Of a stretch of DNA of 64,000 nt, positions 13,384 through 24,900 are shown piece by piece. Under the pieces are notes generated by a model. That model saw nothing but the letters and a program-made list of their open reading frames with translations. It was not told where the DNA came from and ran no database searches. Position 1 is the stretch's first letter. Each line of letters starts with the position of its first letter. This DNA is from Mytilus trossulus (lineage: Eukaryota; Mollusca; Bivalvia; Mytilida; Mytilidae), in NCBI RefSeq assembly GCF_036588685.1, contig NC_086375.1:48368955-48432954 (forward strand), in the 5' to 3' direction. Made by a program: the position numbers and the translations under genes.

Positions 13384-13389
13384 CACGTG
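13384..13389. promoter_or_regulatory. E-box CACGTG in the copy A promoter
   Basis: The palindrome CACGTG sits in the phrase CGTCACGTG about 45 bp upstream of the conserved AAAACTCTTTA motif. Copy B has the same CGTCACGTG in the equivalent place. The flanking sequence (cgcggccatgagtattcgtcacgtg in B) is similar but not identical. Binding by a USF/Myc/CREB-type factor is inference. Confidence 0.45.
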
Positions 13390-13411
13390 TGATTTTTCAC
13401 TATTGATTGCT

Positions 13412-13555
13412 CACAGGCACTTGTTTCTATCCATAGGAAGGTCGACTAACCCAAGGATTTGTATAGTTATAACTATACAAATCCTTGACTAACCATATAA
13501 ATAGCTTTTATACATATACAGTCGACCTTCCTATGGACAGAAACAAGTCCCTGTG
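13412..13555. mobile_element. Hairpin MITE with a perfect 34-bp palindrome inside
   Basis: Outer arms 13412-13446 and 13521-13555 are inverted copies with about two mismatches (CACAGGCACTTG at the left). Inside, 13453-13486 is a perfect palindrome whose half is AAGGATTTGTATAGTTA. It lies just upstream of the copy A promoter. Confidence 0.6.
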
Positions 13556-13995
13556 TGATTGCTAGCTTTTTTTCAAATTTTTTGTGTGGTTATTCCTGGC
13601 CAAATTTTGTTAACTTGGTACCAATAGAAGCGATTTTTTTTTTAGCATTTAGTTATTTTTGTGTTATGGACCATTTCTATTTAGTGCCACGACCGAAACG
13701 ATGCGGGACAAATTGTGGACCATAATATCATGCAGAAACGGCACTTGTTTCTGTAAGAGATATATTGTAGTATCTGTTTCTGTCAAGAACTCTATTTTTG
13801 TGTAGATGTTTTTGTGCGCACTGCAATAAACTGGAACCATCTGGAAGACTCAGTAGTGTGCGCCACTACTACCGCGGAGTTTAAATCAGCACTCCTCAGC
13901 AAGCGCGACTAATTGTGCGCAGACCAACCCGTCACATAATAGCCGTAAGGAATCTGTGTACCCATCCTAATTACACAAGTGGGAAAAACAGACAG

Positions 13996-14071
13996 AAGTG
14001 GGATTTACTATCCACACCTGCAAGAAAATCACGTGATTTTCCCTACGGGTGTGGATAGTAAACCCCACTTG
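13996..14071. repeat. Inverted repeat around an ATCACGTGAT core
   Basis: 'agtgggatttactatccacacc' at the left is matched by its inverted copy ending 'gtaaaccccact' at the right, and the loop region itself contains the palindrome AAATCACGTGATTT. No gene is seen. Confidence 0.45.
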
Positions 14072-14447
14072 ACAGAAACAATTGCCTATGGCAGAAAAAC
14101 GATAATTTTATCCCTATAGCCGGATTTTTTTTTTTATCTTTTTTGGAATTGTTCAGGGTGCCAATACCGATCAATTTACTTAAAATTGTCATCTTGCCTT
14201 TTTTTTTGCTAAGTTGCTCATCCTGCCTTTTTTTACTCAAAACTACTGTCCTGCCTTTTTTTTAAAATTCATCTAAGCCCCCCTCTTAAAAATCAAGTGG
14301 TAAATCCCTTAATTAGTCCCACATTAATTATAACCAGAGACATATAATTTATATATATATACATTAGTGCATGTACGCCATATTATTGATATACTCATTA
14401 TTGTCATTGTGTCAAAAACTCACTGAGCTGGCCGCACTAACCTGCAA

Positions 14448-14755
14448 GAGCCGTGGTGTAGTGGTTAGTGCATCGGACTACTAACATAAAGGTTCCTGGT
14501 TCGATTCTTGTTCCGGGATGAAAAATTCAGGGACTTTATTTTCGGCTCTCCCTTGACAACATTTGCTAGTATGGTCTTGAAGAAACGATATAGTCCGTCG
14601 AAAGGGGACGATAAATGGCTGCCCCGTGTTAAGAGAGAGCCATGTCTCTTGCACGTAAATGACATCCATGTAAATTTCCGAAAATATCAGGCTAATGCCG
14701 CTACAAGGCAGCAATCGCACCCGCAAAATCGAAATGGATTAACATAAGTTGCAAA
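14448..14755 (+). mobile_element. tRNA-derived SINE
   Basis: The head contains an A box (TGGTGTAGTGGTTAGTGC) and a B box (GGTTCGATTCT) at tRNA spacing. The acceptor and anticodon arms do not pair, so it is not a working tRNA. A conserved-looking body of about 230 bp follows ('aatgccgctacaaggcagc'). The family name was not determined. Confidence 0.65.
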
Positions 14756-16334
14756 ACTTGTTTCCCAATCCACTATAAATAAATATGTTTAAACTATACT
14801 AACTATAACCTGCGAAAGAAACTGAGTTCAGTCCGATGCAATTTTAAATCACATTGGTCTGCGTTATAAACGAGACACTCTCTTTCAGTTCGAAGTATCT
14901 ATTGCATGACATATTCTCCCATTTAACAAAATATTTCCAGATTGACAATAAATTGATGAAAAATCCGCGACCTATCCTATCTATATTTTTTATATTTTGT
15001 ACCATAAAGCGCAGCAGCAGGGCCGTAACTAGCGTCTTTTAATAGTGAGGCAAAAATGTATTCGCGGAGCATAGCGAACAAAATTTGGCGAGGGGTCTGG
15101 GGGCCGCTCAAGGCCACCAGAAGCTCTGAGAAAAATAACGCAAAATCGTGCACTCTGAGCGTTTCCCAGACTCTCTCTTGCATTTATTCGGTTTAATTGA
15201 TTTTTAGCTATAAAAAAAAATCGACGATATTCTGGTCCCAAAGCAAAAACACAGATTCATTGTAATTTAAAAAATTTATATTCTAGAGACAACATTAATA
15301 TTAAAAGACCGATATGTAGGATAAAGCGAAAATCGTCATGCTCATAATTATTTATACCGGATCTGTCTGTCTGTCTGTCTGTTTGTTCTTGTTTTGTATT
15401 GTGCTTAGATTTTCTTCGGGTGATACTTTTTATGACTAGATTTAAATATAGTGACAATGCACTAGTATTGCTTAAATCCACACTACGGACCATCTTCACC
15501 TTGTTTTACGGCATTAATGATTCTTTCAAAGTATTGTTGAAGACCTATCAAGATAAAGAAAAGAAACAAAAACTTTGACCATTGATCATTTGTATTTTTT
15601 TCTATGCATTGACTTTGTGTGTGATTATAGGTCATGTGAACGTGTATACACCATATTCCTTTCTTTTCTGTTAAAGGATCTCAACTCGACTTCGAGTCAT
15701 GCAATTTTAACCCTTTTTGGTTATTTTTCAAATTATTTGATAACGGGGAAAAGGTGACCTTAATTTTATTCAAACCATGTCAGCTATCTAGTTTTATTAT
15801 CAAAACAAAACCTGTTTTATATTATTTGATATAAATTTCAATTATCCATGCAGAAAGGACATTTTTTTGTGTCCAGTAGCATCGTATATTCTTAAATTAT
15901 TTTCTCGCACAATGTATGGACATCGGTAGACAAACAACATTGCAAAACCGCGTTTACAAAGGAATATCAACACTCAGACTATATAGTCATATAAAATGAA
16001 CAAAAGACAAACACGGGACACCGATCTAGAAGTACAAACAATAGACCATCAACTCTGAAAACTTAAAGGAAAATGGAAAGAAGATAACGAAAAACATGCA
16101 GGGGCGACACCAGAGAGTGAAGGGAACTTGCCTCTTGCAAGACACTTTCCGTGAAAAAAATTGATTTGAAGACAATCTTTTGTTGCATTTTTTTTTCTAA
16201 CATAAGGCATTTGCCTCCTTTGCCTCAGTGTAGTTACGGCCCTGATTGCAGGAAGTGCCGGTAAACTTTATTTTCGCTTTACCAATTCGTTGAGATTTTA
16301 TGGTTTGCCAGAATGGATGATAACTTAACAGTAA

Positions 16335-17525
16335 TTTTTATACGCCCGCTTACGGGACGTATTATGGTATACCGTTGTCCGTCGTCCGTAACTTGATGTC
16401 TGGCGGACAATAACTAAAAAAAAACGCTTGAACTAATTCTCATGAAACTTTGGTTTATATGTATTGGCGTGAGCTCCCTTTCTGTTTTTTTTTAAATTTT
16501 AGATTTCAAGTTTGAGGGTTTTTTTTCATTGAAAAAGGGGGATTTTTCCAATATTCGGATAATTACTCAAAAACACTTTTACCAAATTGCAAGGAACTTT
16601 TATAAATTGTTTATATCTATTGACATGATTACCCTTTTAGTTTTTTTTAAAATAAATTTTCGATTCTATATTTCAGTGTTATCAGAGGGGTTTTATTTCT
16701 TAAAAGGGTGATTTTCCAGTTTTCGGACAATAATTCAAACATGCTTTTAGCAGTTTTCAAGAAACTTCGGTGAATTATTTATATCTATTTACGTAACTTC
16801 CCGTGATGTACGATGTACAGGAAAGAGTTGGAAGGGTTGAATAATTAAGACAGTTGCATAAGACAGAATTTTAGGTGAACAATGAAAAGAATAAGATATA
16901 TTTGCTAAAGGAAATCCTTCTTAGAGTTTAAGCTGTCAAACCTTATATATATTCTAAGTGTCAAATGGGAAGAATTTCACATAAAAAAATTATATTTTAA
17001 AAGTTACATAACATTAAAGACATTCTAATTATATCTTTTTTAAACAAAACCTTTTATACAAGAATAGTTATTTTCTACAATTGCATCACAGGCACTTGTC
17101 TCATACCCCCCCCCCCCCCAACACCTATATTCTTTAATATATTAAGTACCATTAAGGTAAATAGGAACAACAGATTGAGACAAGTGCTTGTCAATTACAA
17201 GAAAGAATAGATTCACGTTTTATGTGAAATATTAAAATTTATTTCTTTAAATATTTCACCTCAATTTACCATCATTATATATCTCTTTTTGATTTTTATA
17301 AATTTTAGATTTTACGTTTCATAGTTATGTGATTTTTATTCATTAAAAAGGGGGGATTTAACCAGTTTTCAGTCAATGCTTTGAGAAGTTATCATGAAAC
17401 TTTGGTGAATGGTATATCCCTTTAGTTTTCATGAATGTCCGATATGACATTGAGAAGTAATTGAAATTTATTCTTTGAATAAGCAAAGGGCGTTTTATGC
17501 GCTCATGGCGCAGCTACGGTGTATT
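16335..17525 (+). repeat. Dispersed element starting TTTTTATACGCCCGC
   Basis: Starts 'ttatacgcccgcttacggg' and ends near 'gcgctcatggcgcagc'. The interior has diverged repeats of 'gggggatttttccagttttcgg' and 'atgaaactttggtga'. No long frame is present. A small CACAGGCACTTG hairpin with a poly-C run (17091-17197) is inserted in it. Confidence 0.45.
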
Positions 17526-17579
17526 TAAAATTGAGAATGGAAATGGAGAATGTGTCAAAGAGACAACCCGACCAAAGAA

Positions 17580-18642
17580 AACAAGAGTGCACACGCTGAA
17601 ATGTCTCGCCTCCTTTACTAATCATTGATGTTATGTTGAAAATCCTAAGTATAAAGCATTATTAAAAACTGTCACATAAACTTAACATTAACCAAGATAA
17701 CTAAACAAAGACCAATGAACCATGAAAATGAGGTCAAGGTCATATGAACCATGCCAGGCAGACATGTACAGCTAACAATGCTTCCATACAACATATATAG
17801 TTGATCTTGTTATAAGAAAAATAAACAAAAACTTTACACTGAGCATTGAACCGTGAAAATGAGGTCTAGGTAAAATAAAACCTGCACGACTGACAAATAG
17901 ATCATAAAATATTTCAATACACCAAATATAGTTGACCTATGGCATATAGTATTAGATAAAAAGATCAAAACTCAAAAACTTTACTTTGACCACTCAACCA
18001 TGAAAATGAGGTCAAGGTCAGATGGCATCTGCCTGCTAGACATGTACACCTTACAATCATTCCATACAACAAATATAGTAGATCTAGTGCATAAAGTATG
18101 AGAAAAACAGACCGAAACACAAAAACTTAACTATAACCACTGAACCATGAAAACGAGGTCTAGGTCAGATGACACCTGCCAGTTGGACATATACACCGTA
18201 CAGTCCTTCCATTTACCGAATATACTAGCCCTATTGGTTATAGTATCTGAGATATGGACTTGACCACCAAAACTTAACCTTGTTCACTGATCCATGAAAT
18301 GAGGTCGAGGTCAAGTGAAAACTGTCTGACGAGCATGAGGACCTCGCAAGGTACGCACATACCAAATATAATTATCCTATTACTTATAATACGAGAGAAT
18401 TCAACATTACAAAAAATCTGATTTTTTTTCAAGTGGTCACTGAACCATGAAAATGAGGTCAAGGACATTTGACATGTGACAGACGGAAACTTCGTAACAT
18501 GAGGCATCTATATACAAAGTATGAAGCATCCAGGTCCTGTACCTTCTAAAATATGAAGCTATTAAGAGCTAACGCCGCCGCCGACGGATCACTATCCCTA
18601 TGTCGAGCTTTCTGCAACAAAAGTTGCAGGCTCGACAAAAAC
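17580..18642 (+). mobile_element. Pearl/CvA-like element with six ~145-bp internal repeats
   Basis: The phrase 'ccatgaaaatgaggtcaagg' recurs at about 17720, 17850, 17997, 18145, 18290 and 18443, a spacing of 131-153 bp. A stem-loop (GTCGAGCTTTCTGCAAC with its near-complement) sits at the right end, 18602-18637. Bivalve pearl/CvA elements, regarded as non-autonomous Helitrons, are known to have such a core of tandem repeats. The assignment is inference. Confidence 0.5.
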
Positions 18643-21642
18643 AACAGCAGAAGGTCACCAACAGGTCTTCAATGTAGCGAGAAATTCCCGCACCCGGAGG
18701 CGTCCTTCAGCTGGCCCCTAAACATATATATACTAGTTCAGTGATAATGAATGCCATACTAATTTCCAAAATGTACACAGAAAACCAAAATTAAAATAAT
18801 ACAAGACTAACAAAGACCAGAGGCTCCTGACTAGTGACAAGCGCAAAAATGTGGCGGGGTTAAACATGTTTGTGAGATCTCAACCCTCCCCCTATACCTC
18901 TAGCCAATGTAGAAAAGTAAATGCATAACAATACGCACATTCAAATTCAGTACAAGAGAAGTCCGAGTCTGATGTCAGAAGATGTAACCAAAGAAAATAA
19001 ACAAAATGACAATAATACATAAACAACAACAGACTACTTGTAGTTAACTGACATGCCAGCTCCAGACTTCAATAAAACTGACTGAAAAATTATGATTTCA
19101 TTCTATGAACATCAGGAACAATCCTTCCCGTTAGGGGTTTAGTATCATACCATCATAACATATATGAGAAGAACATAACCCGTGTCATCCCAACAACTGT
19201 TTTTTGAATAAATGTGTTTAGTTCAGATGCAAAAAAACTACAAGTGAATCACTATTAACGCCAAAATATGCAATCTTTAATGACCTGACAACAGTATCGT
19301 AACTATATCCCTTCTTAATAAGTCTATGCAAAGGTTTTGTTAGTTTCTGAGGTGAATATTTGTTTGTTATGGGGAGTACTTTTTCAGTATTTACTTTTGT
19401 ACTTCAAAACTCACACATGCTTGTACTTTAAAAAAGTGTGAGTATTCATAGATCTTCATAGAAAAGAATGGTGGCATCCTGTTTCTCTCATGACTTTTTA
19501 TAACATGCTATATAGGGGTATATGTTGTTTTAGTAAAAGTTTCATTTTAATAATATTTTTTTGTTGTCATTTTATTCACCTGTCAATTTTAAACAAGACT
19601 GTTTTATGTCTTTAAGTTATAATATCCATTACGAATAAGGGGCCCAGGGGCGTGTCCAGTCATTTTTTTTAAAAGGGGTGACCTTACCCAGGATAAAGGG
19701 GAGCGGGGGTCCAACTTTTTGTCCCCATGTAAATGCATTGATCGTTCAAAAAAGGGGGGTTCTAAACCTGAACTTTAACTCCTACCCTTCTGAACCCGCT
19801 ACTGCACTGGCAAACGGTAATTTAAATGAATAATTAGGTCGAGAACAGGTGTATAATGTAATATGAATTTTAACCCTACTTTTGACCAACATGCTGAGCA
19901 GGATTTCACAAGGTAATTGTCCACAGGAAGACATATAACCCTACCAGGTTATACAATTCAAACTCCAAGCACGGCTCAACATAAATAATAGTTCTGAATT
20001 TTTCATTGCGATATGCTGACAGCTCTTCTATGATGGATTTACTTCCCAATTTTCATTTTTTTGGCCGACAAAAATAAATGAAGTAGGACAGGGTTTGAAT
20101 GCTAGAAAGTTTACACTTTATTGGCTATTTAACAGTTTGTACCAATATTGAAGGTGTGCATGTGGTTGTTTTCTTGATTCATATTGATATTTGCTCCTTT
20201 TAAGAGATAGTTGAACATCACTTTTAGAGTATATACTTGTATGTGAGGTGCAAAACATCTTTTACACTATGAATGCTCTTTTTTTATTATTTACTCTTTA
20301 TGGAGGAGGTTGGAGGTCATTTTTTTAAAGAATCACAGACATGTGTACTGCTCAACTTTTTGTACTTTAAAATAAACCTTTGCATCTGCAGCATCATTTG
20401 TCTCTCAGACTCAATTATATCTCAAAGAAAATCCTACAACGATTTTGTTATAATAGTTACTTTGGAGTATAGGGGCATCACTTTACTAGTTTATTAGATG
20501 TTTTTTTGACAAGTTTGCTTGGTATATATCTGATGGGTTAAACAATTTTCAGCTGATTTTTAGTTTGTTCTTGAACAGTACTTTTTATACCAGATTCCCA
20601 GGTTAGGGGTTAGTTGCATGTTCAGCCCTACCACATTGTGTATGTGACTGTCTCAAGTAAGGAGCCTGAAACTCTTGTCATTTTGATTGTTGCTGTTTAT
20701 CATATTTGTTTTTTTGTTGTTATTTTCATAAAACAGGTGATTCATTTTTTTGTTTGAATTGGTTTACATTTGTCATTACATGGCCTTTTATAGCTTTCTA
20801 TGCAGTACCGAGTTTTGCTCATTGTTGAATAGCAGTAATATGTCATATAGTTGTTAATATCTATGGTGGAGAATTGCAATTCCATTCTTTAAACGGAAAG
20901 TTCACAATAATTAAATGAATTTTTCCTGGGTAATTTCATCACTCTCATTTTCAACAATTCAAACACACATCTCGAAACTGGTATAATTCTGTAATAATTA
21001 AATTCGGCGTTGGGTTTTCCCACTTAAAAATGAATTTTGCAGTATTTTATTGCCTGTGTAGCATGACACAGTCAATCTTTATACTTGAAGAGTTTTTAGT
21101 TTGATACTGATGTTTGAATTATATATTATTATATATGTGTAGATTTATGTCGTGCAACTATCCACTTTACAGTCTTTGGTATTTATTATAGCCTTTTATG
21201 GCATTTATATTCAGAGTTTATATATACTTAGATATTTGGTACAAGTATTGATTTTATGTCTACATTGATGGGGGTTTATACACGGAGAATAGTCTCATTG
21301 GCAATCATACCACATCTTCTAATTATCATTTATACCCACAGGAGTAGAAGTTTACTAATGGCCCATTTATTCATTCCCAATCTCCAAGGGGTTTTAAATT
21401 GGAGATCAAACAACAATTTTGTGTACATATACGAAGGGTGACATAGTTGAATATGTTCTGGACCATGACTTTCAGTGTTGTTTTCATGTCCAATTGGTAT
21501 GCATGAAATTTAGAATGTGTTGTATTTTAATCATTGAAGGGGTTTTCATCCAAAATAATGATACAAGAAACAGGTGGGGCGACTCTTAAAAGTCAACATT
21601 TTTTTTTGATTTTCTTCAGTTTAATGAACATTATGAATGACA

Positions 21643-21648
21643 TTTATT
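21643..21648 (-). terminator. Copy B poly(A) signal AATAAA
   Basis: AATAAA on the minus strand within AATAAATGTCATTCA, about 315 bp past the stop codon. Copy C has the same phrase in the matching place, which supports it as the 3' end of the transcript. Confidence 0.6.
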
Positions 21649-21962
21649 CACAGGTGATCAATACAGTATTATAAAAAGATATAAGATATTTACAATGATA
21701 TTTCTCTTACATCTTCATTGCCTGAAAGAAAATTCAACATAAAGAGTTAAAAAAAATGGTTTGTGATATATCATGCTGCAGAAATGGTCTAAAAACATTA
21801 ATACATCACGCAAAGCAGCATTTATCTAGCAAATGCTATATTATGCCATTGACTACTTAACCTTTAACATGTACTAAATAATTCATATTTGTTCATATAG
21901 TTAACAGCAATTGATGAATAGATGATGAAAATATCAATAGATGATCAAACTGTTCTGTAATT

Positions 21963-24900
21963 TCAATCTTTATCTCCATTCTCTTCTGGTGATTTTGATC
22001 TGGACTTTGAAGCCTCTTTACGGTCGACACTTGGACTCCTTGATTTACTTCTACTTCTACTACGACTTCTGCTTCTTGAACTTTTACTCCTGCTGCGACT
22101 TCTGCTTGCACTCCTGGACCTTCTTCCTCTTGACCTGGATCTGCTTCTGCTTCTACTTGGAGATCTTAAATAAATTCAATCTATGGTCAATTCTTTACTC
22201 ACAGGCAATTTGTAATTTGTAATACCTCAAAGTCATAATAATTAACAAGTGAATAAGTACACGTTGGGTATAATTGTCTTCAATAACTTCAGACCAGAAT
22301 TTTCAACTTTTGAAAACATAATTCATATAATATTTTACAGCAATGTGCATTTTACTATATCTCATGTGAAAGATCAAAAGAATGGTTAGTACAACAGACC
22401 ATATCATCTTCCAAAACCAACCTGCTATGAATATAACAGACCTGCAAGTTAAAGCTAGTCAGGAGACCGATATGGTGTGAGTGACATGTGACAATCTTAA
22501 AAAAAACCACTACCTTATTTTATCCATAAAACTTTTTTTATTTGTGTCTTTGTAAAATTTTGACAAATCGAATTATATCCCAATAAATATAATTTTAATA
22601 ATTTTGCAATATAAGTTGTACAAACCTTCTCCTACTGCTTCTACTACTACTTTTTGGTCGGTCTTCTACCAACTTGATTTTTCTACCATTGATTTCTGTA
22701 TTGTCTAATTTATCCAAAGCTGCCTTCATATCGGAGTATGAGGAAAATTCAACAACTCTGCAAAAGAATTATATATCTACTAAAAATTTCCTTAAAACCC
22801 TTTTATAATGCCATGATGGCATGAACAATTCGTGTATCTTTATTCAATTTCCTGTAAATAGAATAACTTTTCCACCAATGTTTTTTTAATCCAGTATTAA
22901 GGTTTAAAATCCTCAATACTTTAAAAATTATAGCTATTTTCCTAATGCACGTTAAACTACATGCATTAGGAAAAAAAACTCTAAAAGAAAAAAAATATCT
23001 TTGCCCTTTCATTTTAATTTACTTGCAGTACCTTTTCTGATAAGAGTGATATATACTTATTGATACGAACTCAAAGGTTAACCATCCCCAAGGGCTTCAT
23101 TTACAGACATGAGATTGGAAACTTTATGTTTGTGTGTAAATTCAGTTACTTAGGGACGACATCAAAAGTTCAATGTAGGATAAAAAAAACTTAATTCACC
23201 TATATTTTTCACTGAACCCTTCCTTCTCAACTTAATTTGGGAAAAATTGATTTACCTATATGGATATATAAGGAGCTGATGAACAAAACTTGCAGCAATG
23301 TTGACCCCTACCCCCAAACTATTTGATTTAAGTTTTTTTATCCTACATCAATCTTTTGAGGTCGTCCCTTATTTAGTAACAAATATGTCAACTTCATTTT
23401 TTAGAGGCTAGTGCCTTTTGAAAGAGTTGGATCAATTCTTATCTTTCCAAATATTGTAATGACTTACCCTTCATTTTTGTGCTGCTTGTGTGCATCAGCA
23501 TATGTGACTTCTCCAGCTTGTCTCATGTAGTCTTTCAAATCCTTTAAAGTAAATTGCATAATAAAGTTAGATATGCACTTTAAAAAAAATATCTTTTCAA
23601 TTTCCTCATGACTGCATTATACCTACCAACCTACCTTTATTTACACCTTGTTTTTAAAAATATTTTGGTTTTCTGTAAAGAGAAACTTGCTCAAATCTTG
23701 GGGAATGGAAGCAACTACTTGAATATTGTTGGCATTTTGAATTATAGGCTTTCATGGAAAGTAAATTTTAGCAAGGCTGATTTGAAAAAAAGTTCGGAAT
23801 CACAAGAGTAATCATTAAAATTAAAATTTACATAAAACGATTTTTTTGGGGGGAATGCAACCTTTTAAACAATCTATTAAAGAATCAAAATCACAAAGCT
23901 TTTAGTGAAATATAAGTATCAATGACATTGAACATATTTGTTTTTAGTCATAAAAATAACATATAAAGAATATGAACATCCAAAAACAAATCAAGGACAT
24001 TGATAAACACCAGTACACTAAAAAGCCTTACGATCCTCACATTTCTTTTTCATTTTTGCACATCTACATGTATTTCCGTGTTCCAATCATTTTTAATGTT
24101 TCAATATTTTAAATCATTACCGATTTTCTTAACACTTGCTTTGAAAATCCAAATTTTCTTACTTCTACTACATTATACTCTATACATTAAAAAGATGTGT
24201 ATAATTTTATAACAGAATTACCTCTACTGAATAGAAACTGACATCGCCTGAGAGATTTATGAAACTTTGCTAGGGAGAGCATCAGGACTTCTAGTGTATT
24301 TCTGTTTATTTCATCATTACATTGCAGCAGTATTCTGCTCTTTTTCTGAACATGAGAAGATAGCAAGATCTATGCAATCTGGATGTATGGATAGCTTTAG
24401 CCAACTGACATTCATCATTTTTTGTGTTTTCCAAAGATTGACCATGCTAGTCATGAAAAGCATGACTTTCCCATCAGCGTATGACCCTCTTTGTCTTCTG
24501 AAGGATGAACATCAAGCTAGCTAGACCCCCTCGTCTCACAGTCAACACATCATAAGCAAGAACAAGAGTGAAACACATTGAAGTTGCCATTTCTTGTGGC
24601 ACTTTAAGGGAGGAAGCTGTGATTAGACCCTTCATCCTTCATCATGCTCCTGTCACCTCATCTTTGAGGGTGCTTATGAGAGAAGACAATACTATTTAGA
24701 TATGAAACATTATTTTTTTAATATGTAAAATATCACAATCTATATATTCCTTAAAATGTGCCAAATATAGGTTATATTTCCACATTAATAAATAAGTTTT
24801 GCATTTCTTTCAATTGAATGAAAGAAAGCAGGGAACCATTTTTTTACGAAATCATGTTCACAAGACATAAAATACTATCTTCTTACAAAAAACAAGCTTT

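Larger units (their letters stand above)
13560..21620. other. Spacer between copies A and B
   Basis: Apart from the SINE, hairpins and repeat elements listed separately, I see no gene. Minor items are a (TCTG)n run near 15361, a low-complexity stretch at 19630-19800 and a split mussel-type repeat (20625-20870, 21285-21325). Short open frames here lack homology, splice context or consistent composition. Confidence 0.5.

Noticed and set aside
14448..14520. tRNA gene
   Set aside because: A and B boxes are present but acceptor and anticodon stems do not pair and a SINE body follows.
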